The position numbers and the translations under genes are program-made. Source: Shinisaurus crocodilurus (Eukaryota > Chordata > Lepidosauria > Squamata > Shinisauridae). From it: 64,000 nucleotides of DNA. This document shows positions 44,388 through 55,577 of the stretch, in pieces; the first letter of the stretch is position 1; the number at the start of each line of letters is the position of its first letter. The notes under the pieces are model-generated. The model had not been told where the DNA came from. It searched no databases and saw nothing but the letters and a program-made list of their open reading frames with translations. The DNA is taken from assembly GCA_021292165.1 (NCBI GenBank), contig CM037876.1, forward strand, positions 109,621,379 to 109,685,378, given 5' to 3'.

Positions 44388-45300
44388 GAATTTCCCTGGT
44401 TTTTAAAAAGGAAATTTATTATTACAGTGTTCTGAAAACAAAAAACACAAACAAGTCGTTAACTGAGTAGATGTATACAAATGAATAGATACATTCTTGT
44501 ATGCTCAGAATAGCTAACTTCTAAGTAAGCCTGCACAGGATTCCAGCATAGCCATTTCCTTTTCCTCTCTCTCCCCATCAGTGACAGTGATTCCCTCAAC
44601 CTTCAAAATTACCCCACTCCTATCTTAGTTGACAGTTCCCTGCTATCCTTCTCCCACTTGCTGTATTCGTGGCAATTTGGATCAGACTGATTTGAAATTT
44701 TGCACAATTGTAGACCACATTGGGTAGCTTATGGATGCCAAGTTTCAGATTATTAGCTCAACAGGTGTCACTCTATAGGCAGTGGAATGTTGAAACTTAT
44801 AATGGTGAAACCTTTTTTTTCTGATTCACCTAAACTAAAGGAGCACTCCCGTGCACCTTTAATCTCCCTACTTCCATTAAAACTACCAAACCCCACTACA
44901 ACCATGTCTCCTATAAAAGCTTCATGTACAACCTGAGGCTTAGACCATGTCTAAACATGCAAATGCAGCAGCAAAATCCCAACCCAAAGAATTATTGTGG
45001 AATGAAGAGGGTGGAGCTGTAGCAGCTACATTGACAGCAGCGAAGTCCTGTCCAGATGCACATGAATGAGATTGCTCCCCTTCTTCTCATCAGAACTTGC
45101 TTAGGCTTGTACCCTAGGTTTTCACCTTAGGCAAGGATTGAGGCTTTATTACCTGAAGGAGAGAGGGGAAAACACAGCATTAGCAGCAGCTCCAACTGAA
45201 CGAAACAGCTCTCCCTGGCTCAGCTCTATCCCTCATATATGGTTCACTGCAGTCCAAGGAAATATTTAATAATGGCTGAAGACATCAGTACTTAACAACA
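44388..45300. other. TULP3 intron 1, nothing recognised
   Basis: AT-rich, with a short tail of the palindromic repeat near 44515-44550. The words ttgaaattttgcacaattg and aagtttcagattattagctc resemble sequence at 55680-55930, perhaps a shared old element. Confidence 0.35.
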
Positions 45301-45304
45301 AAAG

Positions 45305-45690
45305 AATTGCCTGGTAGGATCAAACCAAGGTCTATCTAGTACAACATTCGATTTCTAATATCATCAGGAATGTGATAGACCTCTCCTTTTGTTTATCCCC
45401 CAGATCTGATATTCAGAACTATTGTGCCTCTGAATATAGATGTTCCATTTAGCTATTGTGACTAATACCTAGACAGACCGATCCTCCTGAACTTGTGTAC
45501 TCCTTTTTAAAAGGTTCCTTGACCACATCTTTTGGCAGCGAATTTCTTAAGCTAACTATGTGATATGTGAATAAGTACCTCCTTTGGTTTTTAAAAGTAT
45601 GTAATGTTTTCAGAGTAGATTTAGTTAAGGGGCAGGAAGAACAACTGAATGTCAGTATTTTAAAAGCTGTGATGTATGTTGGCAATTAGA
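45305..45690 (+). repeat. LINE 3'-region repeat (gctggatcag type)
   Basis: ggtaggatcaaaccaaggtc, tatctagtacaacatt, then the block gaccacatcttttggcagcg and aatttcttaagctaactatg, then gtgaataagtacctcctttgg. This order is common in amniote genomes as a LINE 3' end (CR1/L3-like). Confidence 0.5.
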
Positions 45691-45772
45691 AGTTGGCTCT
45701 GAATGCATGATGGGAAGTTTAGGGGTTTTTATTTATTGGAACTGCTAATTCTTTATTTCTCTTCTTTCTCAG

Positions 45773-45824
45773 TAGCTTTGAAGATGAAACTTTGAAATTG
45801 AGGCAACTGAAGCTGGAGAACCAG
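45773..45824 (+). CDS. TULP3: TULP3 exon 2
   Basis: Acceptor ttctttctcag, donor gtaatc, 52 bp: one base completing a codon plus 17 codons, ending in phase 0. It encodes SFEDETLKLRQLKLENQ, matching human VFHEEMMKMRQAKLDYQ in the N-terminal helix that binds IFT-A. The small exon is not obvious by length but is fixed by both splice sites, frame and similarity. Confidence 0.9.
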
Positions 45825-46389
45825 GTAATCAAATCCATGAGACAGGCCTGACAAGTACTCTAGTGGAGGAAAAGGGTAGCTCATCAAACTAATCACACAA
45901 ATTAGGATCGTGATACAATTGTATAAATTCATCTAGTTACACATCCTTTATACTTGGCAGATGACTGGTCAATAATATTCAGTAGTAGCAAAATGCTTAT
46001 CATTAAAATGGGTGGGGTGAGTATGTGGAAAGGAACTGCATGTTTCAAGGACCCCTTGGGGTGCAGTGCATTTCTGGGCACTCTGTACAGAGGTTATATA
46101 GTGTAATCCTGCAGAAACCTTGTTTGTGAGAAGCCATCCATTGTCAGAGTGAAGGGAAAGTGTTACCACACTTGCTCGGGATATGTGTCTCCGTACACAT
46201 CTGTAAATTACTTTTCTGTGTTCAGGGAATAAGCCCTTCTGGAACACAAATGACGGGGGTGGGTCTGATTAAGATATCTAGACTTAATCTATGTAGCTAT
46301 CTGATTAAGCTATCTATGCCCAAGAAAGGGCATATCTGGCAAACCAGATGAAGCTGGGCAAAAGAACTCCTGGCCACTCCCGCCACCTG

Positions 46390-47260
46390 ATCATTCAGGA
46401 GCAGTGCCAGATCCAAAGCACCCCCAAGGTGCATACCTCATATTTCAGAGGAACTGCTACCCCATTCAGAACAGGATGGGTTGGGTTAGGTTGCCTACCA
46501 ATCAACAGGACCTCTGTCTTTTCAGGACTGAGCCTCAGTTTGTTCACCCACATCCAGTCTCTCACTGCATCTAGTCAATGGATTTGGAATTCTGTGGCCT
46601 CCTTGGCACCAGTTGAAAAAGAGAAATAGAACTGGGTATTATCAGTGTATTGATGAGACCCAACTCCAAAACTCTGAATGTCCTCCCCCAGCTGCCTCAT
46701 GTAGATGTTAAAAGCATAGGGAACCAAATAGAGTCCTAAGGAACTCCACAGACCAAAGGTGAATGGGCTGAGGTTTCCCAGCACCATCTTCTGGAAATGT
46801 TCAGCCAAATAGCCAACCACAGTAGAATTGTGCCTCCAAGTCCCAAATCAGCCAGATGTACCAGGAAGATACCACAGCCAGTGGTACTGAATGCTGCTAA
46901 GAGGTCCAAGAGAACCAATAGGACACACTCCCCCTGTCCAATTCTCAGTGTAGATCATCTACCAAGGCAACCAAGGCTGTTTCTGTCCCAAAACCAGGCG
47001 TGAACCCAGGTTGAAAGGAATCCAGATAATCAGCTTCTTCCAAGAAAACCTGAAGTTGTGACACTGAACCCCCTCCCCCCTGCCAAAAGAGGCAAAATTG
47101 AGACTGTCTGGTAATTATCTAGGATTGTGGAAGCCAATGATGACTTCTTTAACAAAGGTCTTACTACCACCTCCTTTAGAGAGCAGGAACATGTCCTTCC
47201 CTCAAGAGTGACAATGGAAGACAAATGAGTGACAATGGAAGACAAGAGCAGCCTTGACAT
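46390..47260 (-). mobile_element. L2 ORF2 relic (RT region)
   Basis: On the minus strand, from 47260 down: LKEVVVRPLLKKSSL and LDNYQTVSILPLL (start of the RT domain), then VLLDLLAAFSTT, then SPFTFGLWSSLGLYLVPYAF and the catalytic-box equivalent YTDN (YADD in active elements). Frame shifts and the changed box show it is dead. Confidence 0.85.
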
Positions 47261-48039
47261 TTTGAGGGTATCTCAAAGAGGACAGATTTATCCCCCTATG
47301 TTCCTTGCAGACAATTGTTCTGAAAAGACAGACAGCCTAGAGGTGTCCCCAAGTAAGAAACCTACAAAATTTCAGAAGGATAGGTGCAGCATGTGGAAGG
47401 CGGGTGGGAGAGAAAGTGATTTGCTTCCCCTTCCCTCCCTGCCTTTTTTTGAGCCTTTTGTATGAAACTGGAATACATCATAGACGTGTCCCTAAGCAAG
47501 AAACCTGCAAAGTTTGAGAAGGATGCAGGAACTAAGGGCTTACAATGCTTGCAAAACTAGTGTGAGGCTTTTTTTCATAGTGAAGCCTGGTGGCATTAGA
47601 AGAATGACCATCTCATGGTCCCATCCTTGCCCTCCCACAAAGCACAGTGATTGGAACACCTGGTAAAACGTATCCTAGGATTGTAAAGTGGACCTGTCAG
47701 TCATGCAGCCCCACTCCCTCCCTCTTCCCACTCATCAGTGTTTTAGAGAAACAAAACCAGGAGACACTGTTTGTAGAGGAGACAGAACGTCTGCATCTCC
47801 AAGCATGAATCAGTAACGAAGCCTCATTCTGGCCTGGTTTCAGTTCTGGTGGCTTCGGGGGAAGCCCACTTTGTCTCAGAAAGAAATGGTCTGATCTAGC
47901 TCAGTTTTGCTCAGACATCGGCCTTCTTCTGATGCACATTCCTACAGAAAGCACATTAAAGGGTGTGAATGCTCAGTGGCAAGGTGAATCCAAAAGTAGG
48001 CAAGAAGAACAGTTGATCCCCAGCCATGGCAGGGCTTTA

Positions 48040-48332
48040 CCAGGCAAGGATCACAGGATGAGGGGGTACAGAGATGCGCACCCAAGCTTGGATTCTATGG
48101 AAGCCGGTGGTGCCTTGCTCTTCCCCTCCCCTCCCCTGGGAACACCCTCCCCACAGACAGTCTTCCGTGTTTGGTTCCCAGCCGGCGTGGAAAGAACTAC
48201 ACCAGCTGCGAGGTGGGGGGTGGGCACTCTGGCACTGCGACCTCAGAAGGGATTTCTGAGGTTGCAGCAGCGACTATGCCCCATCCTATGGCCTCCGAGA
48301 CAAGATCAGAGGGCCATAGGATTGTGCCCTCA
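48040..48332. repeat. R430 interspersed repeat, copy 5
   Basis: cgacctcagaagggatttct then gaggttgcagcagcg, ggcgtggaaagaactacacc, and the right end gggccataggattgtgccct followed by caa. The left third is missing or worn. Confidence 0.6.
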
Positions 48333-49808
48333 ATGACAAAAAATATTGTCAAATCAGAATAACAGCAGAATAAAACTACAGGTAATAAATAATAACACAC
48401 AGCAGGTGATGTCTTTTGGTAGACAGGAAACTGTGGCTAATGGGGGCTCATACTACTTAAGGCTTAATGGTTGGACAGTTGCCTTAGAATACTTTCCCCT
48501 TGTAAACTTTGTTCAATAATTAAGGATAGACCTAATATACAGGGAAGCAATTTAGAGTAGGGTGGTGAGCATGGACAGAAAGCTGAAGCAAGGAGGAAGG
48601 AAACCACCAGTAAGAGCCACTGGGGTGTTTTGTTTTCTATCAGCTGTAGACTGCCATCTCTGTGGCCAGGTGGCCTCCCAGGGTGGAGTAGCAGCCACAA
48701 TCATGGCCTTGAGTTATTCCTCTGTGTGTGAAAACTTCAACAGACAAGAAAGACCTCAAAGCAAGAGCACATTGATCCCTTCCAGTATCTCAATAAATGT
48801 AAAAATGTTCTTTGTTACTGAGAGGGTAAAAACAACAACAATAAGACCTGAACTATAAGTATTGGGAAATTCATTGGAACTTTTAAAATGTGTAATATTC
48901 ACAAGATACTGAATATGTCACAGTACTGCAGTTATCCTTTCACTACCCAGGGACACAAACACCAATTTGCTTATCAGTCCTTTTTTTGGGACATATAGTG
49001 CAAAGAAGAAGTAGTAAGTTGGATAGCTGCCAAAAAGAAATGTCAAGAAACTTTCAGAAACACTTCTGGAGCCATGGTGCCATCTATTGCAGACCAAGTG
49101 AGCTGCATCACAACAGCCCCATATAGGAGCCTGACAGAGCAATGTACGTACCAGAGAGTCACATGAAACAAGCAAACAGGATTAGGTGCTTTTGCAGTGA
49201 TTATCAATTTTAAAAAACCCTTTTAGTTTAATATGTTGTGTTAAGAGTTTTCCATGTTCACTCAAACTCCAAAATCCATAGTCTCCATGCATTTATTCCA
49301 GTGAACAGAAATATCTGGGACTTGGGTCCACCACTCTGCCACTGACAGCGATCCAGCTCCAAGGTAGTGGTGAAGCTGCAGCTAACCACAGGATGGGATA
49401 CCATGCCATATGCATATTGCCTAAATAACATGTCTGTAAAAAGCCGTAATTTCCTGGCATTTTGGAGCATGGGTGAACATGGAAAGCCCTTAACACAACA
49501 TGTAAAACTGTAGGTTTTGAAAAAAGTGCAATTTTTCACCCCATTTTAGTCTATGGAATTTCATAGACTAAACTTTCAAATGGTAACTATGTAAGCTATT
49601 GATAACCTGCTTTACTATAACATCAGAGCTAAAGTAGTGGAAGAAGTGGGCATTCTGAGACCTTAGTTATATGTGTCCTTTCTCATTTTTTAACCAATGG
49701 AGTGTTTATTATATAACGTTTTCTTTGCTTTGGATTAATCTGAAATAGTATTTTGATTAATCTGAACTGGACAAGTCTCTCCTCCTTAGTCTGAACTATT
49801 ACACTAAC

Positions 49809-50012
49809 CAGGGGTGTAGACTCTTCAATTTCCGGGGGGGGGGGGATGGGGCTAAACAGCTGGTTGCCTGGAGGGGACTTTGCCAATTCTGGGAAATCCG
49901 GGGGGGGCATTGCCCCCCCAGGAAATACCAGAGGGGGCTTGAGCCCCCCCCGTAGTTTACGCTCCTGTTCTCCCCCTTCTCTTCCCCCCTTTCCTACACA
50001 CTTTCTTCCACC

Positions 50013-50085
<73 letters not shown>

Positions 50086-50200
50086 TCTGGAGGTAATTTA
50101 GATTGCCACCCAAACTCATAACAGCTGGTTGCCTGGAGGGGGCTTTGCCAATTCTGGGAAATCCCAGAAGGTGCTTGAGCCCCCCCCCCCCCTTGTAGTC
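49809..50200. mobile_element. hAT-like fragment, partly duplicated
   Basis: CAGGGGTGTAGACTC (49809) and GTAGTTTACGCTCCTG (to 49967) form an imperfect inverted pair of hAT type. The segment acagctggttgcctggaggg (49857) recurs at 50122, on the far side of a (ct)n(ca)n tract, so part of the element was duplicated in direct orientation. Confidence 0.5.
50016..50084. repeat. (CT)n(CA)n microsatellite
   Basis: About 23 ct units followed by about 10 ca units, 175 bp upstream of TULP3 exon 3. Confidence 0.95.
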
Positions 50201-50259
50201 TTGCAGGAATTGCTAAGATCTTTTGCTAGGGGTAAGTAAATGATTTTATTCTTTGACAG

Positions 50260-50422
50260 AGAACTCTTCTAGAAAAGAAACAGAGGAAGAAGCGACTTGA
50301 ACCCTTGATGGTGCAGCCAAATCCAGAAGCAAAGTTGCACACGTTGAAATCCAAAGTGCGTGAGGAGCAGACCCCCTTAGTGGAGCCCCCTGCCCCTGCC
50401 TACAACAATGTTGTCCTCCATG
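50260..50422 (+). CDS. TULP3: TULP3 exon 3
   Basis: Acceptor tctttgacag, donor gtgaga, 163 bp (54 codons plus one base). It encodes [26 protein letters not shown] and [21 protein letters not shown], matching human TULP3 [46 protein letters not shown] is a basic stretch in the IFT-A-binding/nuclear-localisation part of the protein. No stop or frame shift is present. Confidence 0.97.
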
Positions 50423-50635
50423 GTGAGAAAACTCTTCATATTGATAGTAACCAACCAAACAAACACTACCAAATTCATGGGCAACTTACACTCTAAAACC
50501 TTATTAAACATTCTCAAATGTGAGATCAGTGTGTAGCAAAGTACACAGCTAATTATTTGTCATGGTTGAAAAGAATACATATTAAAGAAATTAAGAAGCT
50601 GCACAAAATGCACAGCTCAGACAACACACCCTGTA

Positions 50636-51136
50636 GCTTAAAAAGGAGCTGTACTGGTGCTTAAGGAGCTGCACTGGTTACCAGTTGTTTGCTGAGCCGA
50701 ATTCAAGGTGTTGGTTTAAAACCCTATATGGCTTTAAAACCCTATATGGCTCTGGTCCAGTTTAGTCAAGCAGCGTCTCCAGCAACTTCAAGTAGGCCGC
50801 TCAACAAGATCTGCCACAGACGGCCTTCTCCTTGTTCCATCAGCCAGAGCAGCCAGGCTGGTGGGGACTAGGAAGAGGGACGTTTCTGTGGTGGCCCCCA
50901 ATTTATGGAACTCTATCGCCAGTGACCTCCGTCATGCCCCCTCCTTGATGAGCTTCCGCCGTGCATTAAAAACATGTTTTTTCAGGCGGGAATATGGGGT
51001 GGGTTAGGATTTTAAAGCCGTAATAGTATTTTATATTTTGTTTTATTGTATTTTTATATATATATTGTACATCGTACAGAGTGGCCAGGTCACTGGCCAG
51101 ATGGGCGATTCAGAAATATAATGAATAAATAAATAG
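50636..51136 (+). mobile_element. L2 3' end, plus strand
   Basis: C-terminal ORF2 and 3' UTR of the same L2 subfamily as 6041-6624: actggttaccagttgtttgc, agacggccttctccttgttc, aggcgggaatatggggtggg and an (aaat)n end. A local 17-bp duplication (aaaccctatatggcttt) lies at 50719-50752. Confidence 0.85.
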
Positions 51137-51240
51137 CAGGCAACATGAGGAATTCCAACTGTATGTCCTCTTCATAGACCATTCAAGCTTTGTCCAAATA
51201 ATGACTCTGTAAATTTTTGACCCCCAAACAGCATGGTGGT

Positions 51241-51241
51241 A

Positions 51242-51289
<48 letters not shown>

Positions 51290-51315
51290 TAGTTGTTGTT
51301 GTTGTTGTTGTTATT
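51241..51315. repeat. (AAT)n and (GTT)n microsatellites
   Basis: About 16 aat units (51241-51288), then about 8 gtt units to 51312, directly left of the DNA element at 51331. Confidence 0.95.
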
Positions 51316-51788
51316 TAGCATTAGTATTAGCAGGGATGGGGACTCAGACTCCAAGACTCGACTCGTGAGTCCGACTGAGTCCTCCCTCCCACTCGAGTCC
51401 CTATATTTTTAATGGGACTCTAGACTCGACTTGGGACTCAGAACAAAAGTTCCAAGTCCCTGTTTCCAGTAGGTTCCTTTTTCATGCTGCACCACCTTGG
51501 TGCGGGGAACCATTTAAATGTTACTCCAGTAGCCGAGCCAGGCAGAGCGGCTGGAGGACAGGAGACGCCAAGGTAGGCAGCACTGGAAAGAAACTTTTAC
51601 AAAAAGAGTTAAGTTAGCTGCTTTCTTTCTTTTTTAAACTGCTGTGTGTGTGTGTTTTTGTGTGTGTTCTGCAAAGGCAGGTTTCTTCCAGGCAATTCCA
51701 TCCACTTTCCAAGGAACTTAAATATTACTCATGATGACTACAAATTTTGTTTGATTCCCCCCCTCTTCTCATCCGTTTTTACAAAAGG

Positions 51789-51945
51789 TTTATTTATTTA
51801 TTTCATTTATACCCTGCCTTTTTTCCTGCAAGGAACCCAAGGCGGCTTACATAGTCCTCCTCCTCTCCATATTATCCTCACAACAACCCTGTGAGGTAGG
51901 TTAGGCTGAGAGTCAGTGACTGGCCCAAAGTCACCCAGTGAGTTT
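51789..51945 (-). repeat. CORE-SINE, antisense, head missing
   Basis: Tail and CORE are present; the copy stops at cacccagtgagttt, so the tRNA head is lost (5'-truncated insertion). Confidence 0.8.
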
Positions 51946-52323
51946 GTGTAGTTGTTGTTGATTTTAATTGTTGGGTGGGGGGGGGTAATTATTAGTTTCA
52001 TAGAAAGGTAAAACAAATGGGGCGGGTGGGAAGAAGGGGGAACATGTCTATCTGCCACCTTAAGGAATCTTTTGGTTTTTCTTACCTTGAAGCGAAGGCA
52101 TCTCTGCATGACAGATTTTTGAACTGGTTTAGGCTGCAATCCTTGATACATTTACCTGGAAGTAAAGCCCCACTGAAAACAGTGGGACTTATTTCTGAGC
52201 AGAGGAGGAAGCCATGAGAGTTTAACTCAGGGGTCCTCAAACTTTTTAAACAGGGTGCCAGTTCATTGTCCCTCAGACTGTTGGGGGGCCGGACTGTAGT
52301 TTGGAAAAAATATGAACGAATGG

Positions 52324-52370
52324 ATCAAGTAAAAAAAAAAAGGACTTGGGTCCTTTTTTTTTTACTTGAT
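52324..52370. repeat. perfect 47-bp hairpin
   Basis: atcaagtaaaaaaaaaaa is answered by ttttttttttacttgat with a ggacttgggtcc centre. The stem is perfect over about 22 bp. Confidence 0.85.
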
Positions 52371-52982
52371 AAAATGGAAGGTTATTATAAATTAATAATA
52401 AATTAATAATAAATTAATTTGCTGTCTAAAATTGAAATACATTAAAAAGGCATAGAAAGGCTTGATTTGCATACTGAACATATTTATTTGTAGTGCAAAA
52501 AAAACAGGAAAAAACAATACAATATTTATATTGTGTGATTTTAATTCAATTATTTTTTTTATAAAAACATTACTATACTGCCTTTTGGCCCACAAGAGGG
52601 TCCCTAAAGGTAATGTACTACTATTTAAAATATTGTTATATTTTTTTAAAAAATTGAGAGCATTTAACACAAATAAAACAAAGCCAAGCAGTCAAGTTTA
52701 AAACACACCAAAAGCTTGGCAGAATAAAAATGTCTTGACCACCTGCCTGAAAGAGATCAGAGAGGGGGCCAATCTTCTCTGTTTTTATTCTTATTTTTAG
52801 ATCTTGGTTTTAAAAAAATTGAACTTGAACTTGAACTTCAGTTTGAAAGGAAAGTGGGGTAAAAATATTCTAATGCTGCAATCCTTTTTCCTGGGAGTAA
52901 TCCCGATTGAACTCAGTAGGGCTAACTTTTGAGTAGACATGTCTGAGCGCTGGGAAGTGGGGCCGGAGCCATCCGCTCGCCC

Positions 52983-53472
52983 GGAGCCCTGCAGGGCGGG
53001 CGGCAGCGCCTGGGCCAGTGTCTCCTCCGGTGGAGGCGCGGTTGACTCGGCGGCAGGGCACGAGCTGCCCACCCGCCCGGAGCCCTGCAGGGCGGGCGGC
53101 AGCGTCACGGCCAGCGTCTCCGCTGGAGGAGGCGCAGCTGAGCGCCGGGAAGTGGGACACGAGCCACCCGCCCGCCCGGAGCCCTGCAGGGCGGGTGGCA
53201 GCGCCTGGGCCAGTGTCTCCTCCGGTGGAGGCGCGGTTGACCCGGCGGCGGGGCACGAGCTGCCCACCCGCCCGGAGCCCTGCAGGGCGGGCGGCAGCGT
53301 CACGGCCAGCGTCTCCGCTGGAGGAGGCGCAGCTGAGCGCCGGGAAGTGGGACACGAGCCACCCGCCCGCCCGGAACCCTGCAGGGCGGGCGGCAGCGTC
53401 ACGGCCAGCGTCTCCGCTGGAGGAGGCACAGCTGAGCGCCGGGAAGTGGGACACGAGCCACCCGCCCGCCCG
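52983..53472 (+). repeat. 96/99-bp GC-rich tandem array (A-B-A-B-B)
   Basis: Units start at ggagccctgcag at 52983, 53079, 53178, 53274 and 53373, giving lengths 96, 99, 96, 99, 99. Type A carries cctgggccagtgtctcctcc, type B carries tcacggccagcgtctccgct. A and B alternate, then B is repeated. Both lengths are multiples of three, so frames stay open on both strands (the longest plus frame is 268 codons) without any sign of a real protein. Confidence 0.9.
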
Positions 53473-54110
53473 GAGCACCGAACGCCAATGCCGCCGGCTC
53501 CCCGCCGCCGGCTCCCCCCCCGGCTCCTACCTGGTCCTGCGCGCCGCCTCCCTGGTCCTGCGCGCCGCCGGAGCCACTGCTGCGCGCCGCCGGAGCCACT
53601 GCTCCAGCGCGCTGGAACTCCACCTGCGCTCTGTTTTGAACAGAGCGCAGGGGTCCAGCGGGAGCAGGGTCCCGTCGCGCCAGAAGTGACGCGACGGGAC
53701 CAGCGTGGGCAGCGCAGCCGGCTCTCCGCGGAGAGCGAAGATTAATTTGTGAGCCCGTGCGGGCGGCGGAGAGCCTGTGCGGACACCGGTGGGCAGCCGC
53801 TGGGCCGGATGGAAGGGCACGCCGGGCCGGATCCGGCCCGCAGGCCGTAGTTTGAAGACCCCTGGTTTAACTGGTATAAACACAAATACAGGTTTGTTGT
53901 GCAGATCTGCCCTAAGCGATACAAAAATAAGTGCTTTCCCATGCCACCCCTGCTCTGTTGGATCATTTACTATTGATGTGGGAAGATGCAAGCTTTTCAG
54001 TTACACAGAACTCTTCATCACTCATAATTCAGGGTGTTGGAGTGAAAAAAAAGCACTGCCAGCAAAGTTTAGTTTTGAAAAAATTACAATTGTAAGGGAT
54101 CAAGCTTGCT

Positions 54111-54243
54111 GGAAATTCACCCCCTCTCCGCCCCTACTCTTTAAGAACCACCATGCTGGATCAGACCAAGGATCCATCTAGTCCAGCATTCTGTTCACAC
54201 AGTGGGTTCTTAAAGCGTAGGGGCGGAGAGGGGGTGAATTTCC
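54111..54243. repeat. hairpin, 39-bp arms
   Basis: Arms 54111-54149 and 54205-54243 (ggaaattcaccccctctccg; cggagagggggtgaatttcc) are inverted with about one difference. The loop holds the LINE-type block gctggatcagaccaaggatc then catctagtccagcattctgt. Confidence 0.85.
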
Positions 54244-54836
54244 GAATATAACTGTAGTAATAACTACAAAGTAGAGAGTGGTTATCTACACGTGCAGATA
54301 ACATTCAGCCGAGAGTAAGGGCTTTAGGGCAGAGGCAATAGCTTCAAAGTAAGCTTGACCCCCAGTAGCTCTCGAACTAAGAATGAAGCATTTTGTAATC
54401 CAGCTTCTTTCTCCAGGGAAAGACCGTAAAATATCTAAAGGGGAAGGGGCTTTTCTAAAGCCAGTGCATGTAGGTTCTCTCCTCTCTCTTTGGGCATTTT
54501 CACTACTGACTCTCTTTGGTCAGTAGAGTGGGTGTTCAGTGAGGGTGGAATTGTGATGAGACCTCACCATTCCAGAATGGGGGCCAAACATTTAGAAAAA
54601 ACTGTGTTCCTCAAATGCAACATGGATAAGTTTTGGGAAGTACAGCAAGTTTATTTTTTAAAATCATTTTCCTAAAATGTAACCTTTCAGACATTTTGGG
54701 TTTGGCTGCCTCTGCCTGCTTGGTCTCTTTTTGACCAGTTCCACAGTTTGAATTGTCCAAGACAAAGGCCTCTGCCTGCCTGCTTTGGGGTTCCCTGCCT
54801 CCTCTGCCAGCCTGGTTATTTTGGGTTTGGCTGCCT

Positions 54837-54920
54837 GGTCTATTAATCTATTGTGAACCGTCCAGAGAGCTTCGGCTGTGGGGCGGTATATAAATGAAAT
54901 AAATGAAATGAAATGAAATG
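54837..54920 (+). repeat. L2 3' tail
   Basis: tgaaccgtccagagagcttc then ggctgtggggcggtatataa and (atgaa)n; compare 24740-24800. Confidence 0.75.
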
Positions 54921-55265
54921 ATCTGTTCTTGCCAAAATCAGTTGCAGAGTTTTGAAATAAAAAAGGCACACTTGTGCCTAGAATTTATTTAAGCCACACA
55001 TCTGAAGTAGCCTTATTTTGTTCGGGAAAAACCCCCATTGATTTTAATAGGGACTCGTGGAGTCAGCTTTGGGAGTGACTCGGGACTCATAAGTCACCAT
55101 TTTGGACCAAGGACTCGGACTTGGACTCGAGACTCGGGTTCAAAGACTCGTGACTTGACTCGTGACTCAAGACCAAGGACTCTCCAACATCCCTGATAGC
55201 ATTAGTATTAGTATTATTTCAACAAAAACCAGTCCTTTGCTACTGTGTTCATGTTTTTCACAAAA

Positions 55266-55395
55266 CGATAGAATGAGAGGTAGCCACGTTAGTCTGTTGC
55301 AGCAAAAACAACCAAGAGTCTTGTAGTACCTTAAGACTAACAAGTTTATTCTGGCATAAGCTTTCATGGACACTGTCCACTTCATCAGATGCAGT
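55266..55395 (-). repeat. ctttaaggtgcc family copy
   Basis: gtagccacgttagtctgttg, then agagtcttgtagtaccttaa and aagctttcatggacactgtc, then cttcatcagatgca. Same family as 33902-34120, other end. Confidence 0.6.
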
Positions 55396-55532
55396 CATTT
55401 TAATAATTAAAATGTAAGTTGTGGTAGTAAATAAAAATTTGATTCTTATTCATCTTGGGTGAAATCCAGTGTTAGTCCTACTTAGAATAGACCCGTTGAA
55501 ATAAATGTGGTATAAATCTGATTCTCTTAGAT

Positions 55533-55577
55533 CAGTGTTCTCCAACCTTGGGTCCCCAGATGTTTTTGGCCTACAAC
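55533..55577. mobile_element. hAT MITE left end only
   Basis: cagtgttctccaaccttggg through ggcctacaac, then the match to the 2945 family stops. The right half is deleted. Confidence 0.8.

Larger units (their letters stand above)
45825..50259. other. TULP3: TULP3 intron 2
   Basis: Intron between exons 2 and 3. Besides the L2 relic, the R430 copy and the C/G-rich element listed separately, 45900-46380, 47230-48040 and 48340-49800 hold nothing I can name. Confidence 0.6.
52228..53864. mobile_element. 1637-bp hAT element with tandem core
   Basis: Ends CAGGGGTCCTCAAACTTTTT and ...GTAGTTTGAAGACCCCTG, with a perfect 8-bp duplication gtttaact (52220-52227 and 53865-53872). The left arm has ggggggccggactgtagttt and a hairpin at 52324-52370. 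The right arm has ccggatccggcccgcaggcc. The centre (52983-53472) is a GC-rich tandem array. No transposase; inserted in the element at 51331-55195. Confidence 0.92.
51331..55195. mobile_element. 3.9-kb DNA element with gactcg-rich ends
   Basis: Left end CAGGGATGGGGACTCAGAC; right end CTCTCCAACATCCCTG. Both ends carry inverted runs of gactcg/cgagtc words (about 120-150 bp each). A 15-bp direct repeat, tagcattagtattag, flanks it (51316-51330 and 55197-55211, the right one offset by one base). The CAGGG end fits a hAT-like element, but a 15-bp duplication is too long for hAT and may reflect the AAT-like target. The interior has taken up a SINE, a 1.64-kb hAT element, a hairpin and an L2 tail. 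No transposase frame seen. Confidence 0.7.

Noticed and set aside
52797..53745. Long open frames (up to 268 codons) on both strands
   Set aside because: They lie in a GC-rich tandem array with unit lengths divisible by three, inside a hAT element. Openness on both strands, low-complexity composition and no domain argue against a gene.
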